From: Acidimicrobiales bacterium | Lineage (GTDB): Bacteria > Actinomycetota > Acidimicrobiia > Acidimicrobiales > Aldehydirespiratoraceae | DNA length: 63,946 nt | Assembly (NCBI GenBank): GCA_029263195.1 | Contig: JAJCXX010000071.1 | Span: forward strand, 1-63,946 | Reading direction: 5' to 3' | In this document: piece by piece, positions 59,224 through 63,946 of the stretch | Numbering within the stretch: the first letter of the stretch is position 1 | Layout: each line of letters opens with the position of its first letter | Program-made: the position numbers and the translations under genes | The notes under the pieces: generated by a model | The model's input: only the letters and a program-made list of their open reading frames with translations | Database searches by the model: none | Told to the model about the DNA's origin: nothing

Positions 59224-60675
59224 GTGATCCACCTGTTCGACACTCTCACCAGCGATGTGCGGCCGCTGGTTCTGCGCGAACCCGGGAAGGTCGGCCTCTA
59301 CGCCTGCGGGCCGACCGTCTACGACCATCCCCATGTCGGCCATGCCCGCAGTGCCCTCACCTACGACATCTTGCGCCGGTATCTCGAGTGGTCGGGGCTC
59401 GATGTGACCCATGTGGCCAACATCACCGACATCGACGACAAGATCATCGCCCGGGCGGCGTCGGAAGATCGATCTGAGGCCGAGGTGGCCGCCGAATTCG
59501 AGCGCTCGTACATCGATTCGATGGACACGGTCAATGTCCTGCATCCTCATCACCGCCCTCGTGCCACCGAATACGTAGCCGAGATGATCGAGTTCGTAAC
59601 GACTCTGATCGACACCGGGGCGGCCTACTCCAACAGTGCCGGTGTGTATCTGAGGGTCGGTCGTCTGGCCGACTACGGGGCCCTCGTTCACCGCACCCCC
59701 GACGATCTTCGCGAGGGGGCCGGGGCGCGCGTGGAGGTCGACGAGAACAAGGAAGACCCGCTCGATTTCGCGTTGTGGAAGTCGGCGAAACCAGGTGAAC
59801 CCACTTGGGATTCGCCCTGGGGTCCGGGGCGTCCGGGCTGGCACATCGAGTGCGTCGCCATGTCGATGGGAATCCTCGGTGAGGACTTCGACATCCACGG
59901 CGGCGGCGACGATCTGGCCTTTCCTCATCACGAGAACGAACGAGCCGAAGCCACCGCCAGCGGTCGGGCCTTCGCCCGTCATTGGGTCCACCATGCAATG
60001 GTCAACGTGGCTGGGGAGAAGATGTCGAAGTCGCTCGGCAACTTCCGCACGGCCGGTGATCTGTTCGCCGCTCACGACCCTCGGGCGTTTCGGCTGCTCA
60101 TTCTGCAGACCCACTATCGCAAGACGATGGAGATCAATACGAGCGTGATGACCCAGGCCGAGGCGGCCCTCGACCGTTTCGATTCTCTGGCTCGAAGAGC
60201 TGGCGCCGCTGGGCTGGATTCTGGTCTGGATTCTGGTCTGGATTCAGTTCTTGATTCTGGTCTGGATGCGGGCGCCGTCGAGACGTTTCGGTCGGCCATG
60301 GACAGCGACCTCGGAACCCCGGAGGCCACGGCCACCGTTTTCGACACGGTACGTCGAACCAATGCCGCCCTCGACGCCGGCTCGCCCGAGGCAGCGAGCC
60401 TCTACGCCACCGTCGTCGAACTGGCCGGCGTTCTCGGCCTCGAATTTGGTCAGACTGGCTCTGGCTCTAGCTCTAGCTCTAGCTCTGGCTCTGGCTCTAG
60501 CTCTGGCTCTGGCTCCGGTCCGGCCGACTCCAAGATCGATCAGATCGTGGCGGCGCGGGTGCAGGCGCGGGCCGACCGAGACTTCGACGAGGCCGACCGG
60601 CTGCGCGACGAGCTCACGGCGTTGGGCATCATCGTGGAAGACACCCCCAACGGCCCGATCTGGCACCGAGCCTGA
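59224..60675 (+). CDS. cysS: Cysteinyl-tRNA synthetase
   Basis: 483 residues, class I synthetase: GLYACGPTVYDHPHVGHARS, WHIECVAMSMGILG, DIHGGGDDLAFPHHENE, and GEKMSKSLGNF. The anticodon-binding end is interrupted by in-frame repeats (DSGLDSGLDSVLDSGLD and SGSSSSSSSGSGSSSGSGSG). GTG at 59224 with CGGAG eight bases upstream; the open frame before it is noncoding. Confidence 0.95.
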   Translation: MIHLFDTLTSDVRPLVLREPGKVGLYACGPTVYDHPHVGHARSALTYDILRRYLEWSGLDVTHVANITDIDDKIIARAASEDRSEAEVAAEFERSYIDSMDTVNVLHPHHRPRATEYVAEMIEFVTTLIDTGAAYSNSAGVYLRVGRLADYGALVHRTPDDLREGAGARVEVDENKEDPLDFALWKSAKPGEPTWDSPWGPGRPGWHIECVAMSMGILGEDFDIHGGGDDLAFPHHENERAEATASGRAFARHWVHHAMVNVAGEKMSKSLGNFRTAGDLFAAHDPRAFRLLILQTHYRKTMEINTSVMTQAEAALDRFDSLARRAGAAGLDSGLDSGLDSVLDSGLDAGAVETFRSAMDSDLGTPEATATVFDTVRRTNAALDAGSPEAASLYATVVELAGVLGLEFGQTGSGSSSSSSSGSGSSSGSGSGPADSKIDQIVAARVQARADRDFDEADRLRDELTALGIIVEDTPNGPIWHRA

Positions 60676-60772
60676 TCTCAGGCAGAGCCGGCTAGCCCAA
60701 GCCAAACCAAACGAAGCCAAACCAAACCAAGCCAGATCGGGGCGTGAGTTCGGGTGGGGCTATTCTCTCCCT

Positions 60773-62092
60773 GTGTCGACGCCTCCAAAGCCTCTAACCC
60801 CCAAGCCGGCTTCTCCCGCTTCTCTGGCTTCTCCGGACGTCCTGGCTTCGCTCGCTTGGGTTCCACCGCTGCCTCTTCAGCCCCCCGGGGTGGATTGGCC
60901 GACTCTCGAGTGGCCGACCGGTCCGATCCCCGAGGGGGTAGATGCCGCTCGGGTGGAAGCCCTGCTCGACCGCGCCTTTGCTGCCCCTGCCCCTGCCACT
61001 GCCACTGCCACTGCCACTGCCCCTGCCACTGCCCCTGCCACTGCCCCTACCTCGGGCTCGGGCTCTGGCTCGGGTCCTGATCCGCGCTTTGGGGAGTCGT
61101 TCGCCACTGTGATCGTTCAGGGCGGCCGGATCGTGGCTGAGCGCTACGGACCCGACACCGGACCCGACACCCCGCTTCTGTCGTGGTCGATGGCGAAGTC
61201 GATCACGCACGCGTTGGTCGGGGTCCTCGTGGCGGAGGGCCGTCTCGACCCGTCGGCACAGGCTGCCGTGCCCGAATGGGCCGCCCCCGGGGACCCTCGG
61301 GGCGAGATCACGCTTGATCATCTCCTGCGAATGGCCGATGGCCTCGACTTCTGCGAGTCCTACGCCCTGCCGGCACGCGACAGCACTGATGGCGCTGATA
61401 CTGCTGCAACCCAGGACACCCCCGATACCCCAGTGCCGTTCAGCCATTGCATCGACATGCTGTTCGGGGCGGGGGCCGACGATCATGCCGGATACGCAGC
61501 GTCGCGACCGCTGGCTCATCCGCCCGGCTCGGTATTCAATTACTCGAGCGGCACAACCAACATCGTGGCCCGAATCGTTCGGGGGCTGATTGGCGAGGCG
61601 GAAGCAACCAGCGCGGAAACAACCAGCGCGGGTGCGAGCCGCGAATCAACCTCGGCTTGGATGAAGGCAGTGTTATTCGACCCAATCGGGATGACCACGG
61701 CTGATCCGTCGTTCGATGCTTCCGGTAACTTCGTGGGATCGTCCTACGTTCACGCTACGGCTCGTGATTGGGCCCGGTTCGGCCTGCTCTACTTGCGGGG
61801 CGGAGAGTGGGACGGGTCGCAGATCGTTCCGGCCGAGTGGGTCGACCAGGCCCGAACCCCGAGCGCGACCGACGACGAAGGCAGGATCTACGGCGCCCAT
61901 TGGTGGCTGGCCGACGACGACCGCGGAACCTTCTATCCCAGCGGCTACGAATGGCAGCGAGTGATGTGTGTGCCGGCCTCCGACCTGATCATCGTGCGGC
62001 TCGGCAAGACCCTCGAGGCCGACTACGACACGCCGGCCGAATGGATGAACGAACTAGTCGCCGAATTCGATCCCCTTCGAGGTCGGTGCTAG
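60773..62092 (+). CDS. Serine hydrolase, beta-lactamase class C family
   Basis: 439 residues from GTG at 60773. SxxK motif WSMAKSITH, the second motif is FNYSSGTTN (Y-S-S) and a late HWWLADDD. An Ala/Pro/Thr repeat from tandem 6-base DNA lies at about residues 70-95. Resembles 6-aminohexanoate-dimer-hydrolase-like esterases. It uses another frame of the region after cysS; no signal peptide. Confidence 0.88.
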   Translation: MSTPPKPLTPKPASPASLASPDVLASLAWVPPLPLQPPGVDWPTLEWPTGPIPEGVDAARVEALLDRAFAAPAPATATATATAPATAPATAPTSGSGSGSGPDPRFGESFATVIVQGGRIVAERYGPDTGPDTPLLSWSMAKSITHALVGVLVAEGRLDPSAQAAVPEWAAPGDPRGEITLDHLLRMADGLDFCESYALPARDSTDGADTAATQDTPDTPVPFSHCIDMLFGAGADDHAGYAASRPLAHPPGSVFNYSSGTTNIVARIVRGLIGEAEATSAETTSAGASRESTSAWMKAVLFDPIGMTTADPSFDASGNFVGSSYVHATARDWARFGLLYLRGGEWDGSQIVPAEWVDQARTPSATDDEGRIYGAHWWLADDDRGTFYPSGYEWQRVMCVPASDLIIVRLGKTLEADYDTPAEWMNELVAEFDPLRGRC

Positions 62093-62175
62093 CCAACTCG
62101 GTGCTAGCCAACTCGGTGCTAGCCAACTCAGTGCTAGCCAACTCAGTGCTAGCCAACTCAGCCTAAGCCAACTCA
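62086..62175. repeat. 15-base tandem repeat over a stop codon
   Basis: Five copies of GTGCTAGCCAACTCG/A plus a degenerate sixth. The first copy contains the TAG stop of the serine hydrolase, so the stop codon was copied with the unit. Confidence 0.9.
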
Positions 62176-62210
62176 GGCCAGGCCGCCCAGGCCCGCCAGG
62201 TCAGCCCAGG

Positions 62211-63032
62211 TCAGCGATGCGGCACGACCACCACGGGGCGATGGGCGTGATGCACCAGTTGCAGCACCGGAGCGCCGAGCATTCGCCCTCTGACTGAACC
62301 GCGACCTCGCGTTCCGACCACGATGAAGGCGGCGTCGGCAAAGGTGGCCGAGGAATTGAGTGTCGTCACCACATGACCGGCGACGTCGCTCAAATTGACC
62401 TCGACATCGGTCGTGTCGGTGAGCTCCTTGACCATTCGTTCGGTCGCTTCCTGGCCTTGGTAGTGCCAGTTGTCGACCATGGGATGGGGATAGCTGTCGG
62501 CCATCGGGTCGTGAACGAATATCGCCTCGATGCGACCCCCGGTCCTCTCCGCAACATGGATCGCCCATTGAGCGGCCAGCCGATTGGCGTCGCTGCCGTC
62601 GACCCCCAACACCGCGGTGCCTCCGGCGACCTTGCCGCCGATCCCGGGAACGATCGCCACCGGGCAGCGGGAGTGATGAACCACGTGATCTGCGGTGCCC
62701 CCGAGCTTGAGTCCCCGAAATCCGCCACGGCCCCGACTGCCGATGACGATGACTTCGGCTCGTTCGGCTTTGGCTTGCTCGATCAGGCCGTGTCGAGGGT
62801 CGTGTTCCATCACCACCAACTCGTGTTCGACGCCGTGCTCCTCGAGAACCGACGCCCACTCCTCGGCCGCCATGTCGATGTCGTGCTCGGATCTCAGCTC
62901 AGCGTCACCACGCCGCTTGGAGCGACAGTGCACGATGACGACGTCGACGCCCATGGCGCTGGCGAAATCGGCTGCGAACGACAGGGTGGCCGCGCTGTGG
63001 ACGGAGCCGTCCAGTCCGACAAGAATCGTCAT
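62211..63032 (-). CDS. Universal stress protein, two UspA domains
   Basis: 273 residues. Two UspA folds: MTILVGLDGSVHSAATLSFA with VIVIGSRGRGGFRGLKLGGTADHVV, then AVLGVDGSDANRLAAQWAI with FIVVGTRGRGSVRGRMLGAPV. The GxRGRG-x9-G ATP motifs are intact in both. ATG at 63032, GAGGT upstream. Confidence 0.93.
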   Translation of the reverse strand: MTILVGLDGSVHSAATLSFAADFASAMGVDVVIVHCRSKRRGDAELRSEHDIDMAAEEWASVLEEHGVEHELVVMEHDPRHGLIEQAKAERAEVIVIGSRGRGGFRGLKLGGTADHVVHHSRCPVAIVPGIGGKVAGGTAVLGVDGSDANRLAAQWAIHVAERTGGRIEAIFVHDPMADSYPHPMVDNWHYQGQEATERMVKELTDTTDVEVNLSDVAGHVVTTLNSSATFADAAFIVVGTRGRGSVRGRMLGAPVLQLVHHAHRPVVVVPHR

Positions 63033-63219
63033 CACGACCTCCTCGATAACTGCTACTACGCCTGTCCAGGCTTGCCATCGGCTCGCTCTTACAACGTAAG
63101 TAGCGCCTATCTCAGAGACTAGTCACCCGGCCTCCCGGCGGCAAGGGCGCGGTGGCCCTTGCCAGCCAGCGAGGCGGGGTGCTGTCTAGGCTGTTCAGCC
63201 TGCTCAGCCAGCACGCAGC

Positions 63220-63873
63220 TCAGCCGATGGGGAACTCGAAGGTGCCGGTGGCGGGATCGCCGCTGTCGAACTGCACCTCGTAGGTGCCGCTCAGGATCGT
63301 TCCAGTGATCGTGCCGGTGGCGGTGAATCCTGCAATGCCACCAGCCGGTGAGTTGGTGCCGACCACCGTGATCTGGCCGTCGGCAATGGTGATGCTGAGC
63401 GTGCCGAGAGCCGCAGTCTCCACTGTGGCCCCAGCGGCGAGCTCGTCGATCGGCAGATCGAGCGAGAACCCGTCGGCGATTCCTTCACCGAGCACGAACC
63501 CGTCGGTGAGATCGAGGAAGACCGACATGATGTTGTCGGTCTGGCCGACCTCGACAACGGCCGCACCGGTGGAACCGAACGTGTCGTTGTTCCACTGACC
63601 CGTCGATGAGCCAACTGGTATCGGTGCGTCCGGTGCCGGTGGCGCGGTGGTGGGAGCTGCGGTGGTGGGCGCGGCCGTAGTGGGCGCGGCCGTGGTGGGC
63701 GCTGCGGTCGTGGCCGCGGCGGCTTCGGTGGTGGTCGGAGCTGCGGTGGTGGTGGCCGCGGCCGTGGTGGTCGGCGAGGCCGACGTGTTGGTGGTGCCGT
63801 CATCGCCGCAGGCCGCCATTAGGAGGGCCGACGCGGCAACGAGAGCAGCTATGGATATTCGTTTGGAGCGCAT
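63220..63873 (-). CDS. Secreted lipoprotein with a Thr/Ala/Pro repeat
   Basis: 217 residues. Signal peptide with lipobox LLMAAC, a Thr/Ala/Pro tract (AAPTTAAPTTAAPTTAAPTT), then a beta-rich C-terminal domain (about 130 residues) with no recognised family. Upstream of the universal stress gene; a nine-base-pair hairpin (63140-63163) lies in the spacer. Confidence 0.8.
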   Translation of the reverse strand: MRSKRISIAALVAASALLMAACGDDGTTNTSASPTTTAAATTTAAPTTTEAAAATTAAPTTAAPTTAAPTTAAPTTAPPAPDAPIPVGSSTGQWNNDTFGSTGAAVVEVGQTDNIMSVFLDLTDGFVLGEGIADGFSLDLPIDELAAGATVETAALGTLSITIADGQITVVGTNSPAGGIAGFTATGTITGTILSGTYEVQFDSGDPATGTFEFPIG

Positions 63874-63946
63874 GGAACAGTCTCGCGCGGTTAGTGACCC
63901 TATTCCGTGGATCCAGCACGAAGAGCACCGCCAGATCGTGCAGCAG

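Noticed and set aside
60251-60772. Long N-terminal extension of the final serine hydrolase over cysS
   Set aside because: It is an out-of-frame reading of cysS; the GTG at 60773 starts the sequence that has the family features downstream.
62086-62175. Possible CRISPR array
   Set aside because: Units are 15 bases, directly adjacent without spacers, and include a gene's stop codon.

Overview
The window comes from a GC-rich actinobacterium. Support for this is a complete mycofactocin peptide-cofactor machinery, a mycothiol ligase (mshC) beside cysS, NDMA-type alcohol dehydrogenase and mycofactocin-type SDR genes, LLM-class (F420-type) oxidoreductases, frequent GTG starts and pervasive ATGA/GTGA start-stop overlaps. 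An Acidimicrobiia-like lineage is my best guess from gene content, but this is inference. I saw no phage, transposase or CRISPR. No gene-free stretch exceeds about 300 bases.

Layout. 1-4.8 kb: two tRNA genes, a degenerate ABC/SMC-like ATPase with a membrane hairpin, a crotonase, an MFS carrier and a serine hydrolase. 4.8-24.5 kb: a dispersed mycofactocin supercluster. mftA-mftB-mftC lie at 23.3-21.8 kb (minus strand). A translationally coupled minus-strand operon runs FadH/OYE - FadH/OYE - EtfA - FixC - FixX - EtfB - mftE, followed by a mycofactocin-type SDR, a zinc alcohol dehydrogenase and a MoxR/VWA pair. mftF lies at 6.3-4.8 kb, divergent from an amidohydrolase of the N-acyl-D-amino-acid deacylase type, and an LLM oxidoreductase diverges from mftA. 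24.5-36.3 kb: housekeeping and metabolic genes (SDR, GNAT, tRNA-Tyr, YajQ, HtpX, HAD, acetyl-CoA synthetase, MscL, amidohydrolase-OsmC-PAS kinase operon, LuxR-type regulator, MDR reductase). 36.4-37.1 kb: a Flp-pilin-like N-terminus carrying a long Asp/Ser/His tail. 37.4-41.3 kb: unknown membrane protein, DinB-MOSC fusion, SRPBCC protein, MazF/RHH toxin-antitoxin pair, tRNA-Arg. 41.4-45.1 kb: a DUF3179 lipoprotein, CcdA, TlpA and a DUF411 lipoprotein whose first CGCC cysteine is an in-frame UGA (candidate selenoprotein). 45.3-50.6 kb: sigma/anti-sigma-like pair, then a LiaF/PspC locus with a 45-residue peptide, two inverted repeats and a NarL-type two-component system. 50.7-52.8 kb: cyclase, AzlD, AzlC. 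53.0-57.8 kb: two small membrane-anchored low-complexity proteins, ApbE, a ferric-reductase-like membrane protein and an OmpR-type two-component system. 57.9-62.1 kb: mshC, cysS, serine hydrolase. 62.2-63.9 kb: universal stress protein and a lipoprotein.

How the genes may work together (inference). The mycofactocin dehydrogenases would reduce mycofactocin, and the adjacent FadH/OYE proteins plus the EtfAB-FixCX module look like an electron conduit to the quinone pool. The DUF411-TlpA-CcdA-DUF3179 group looks like an extracytoplasmic thiol/selenol redox or metal-handling set. The ApbE/ferric-reductase group looks like a membrane flavin/heme electron-transfer unit under its own two-component control. 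A genome-wide oddity is the abundance of short tandem repeats at gene ends, in leaders, and as in-frame low-complexity linkers inside otherwise conserved enzymes.
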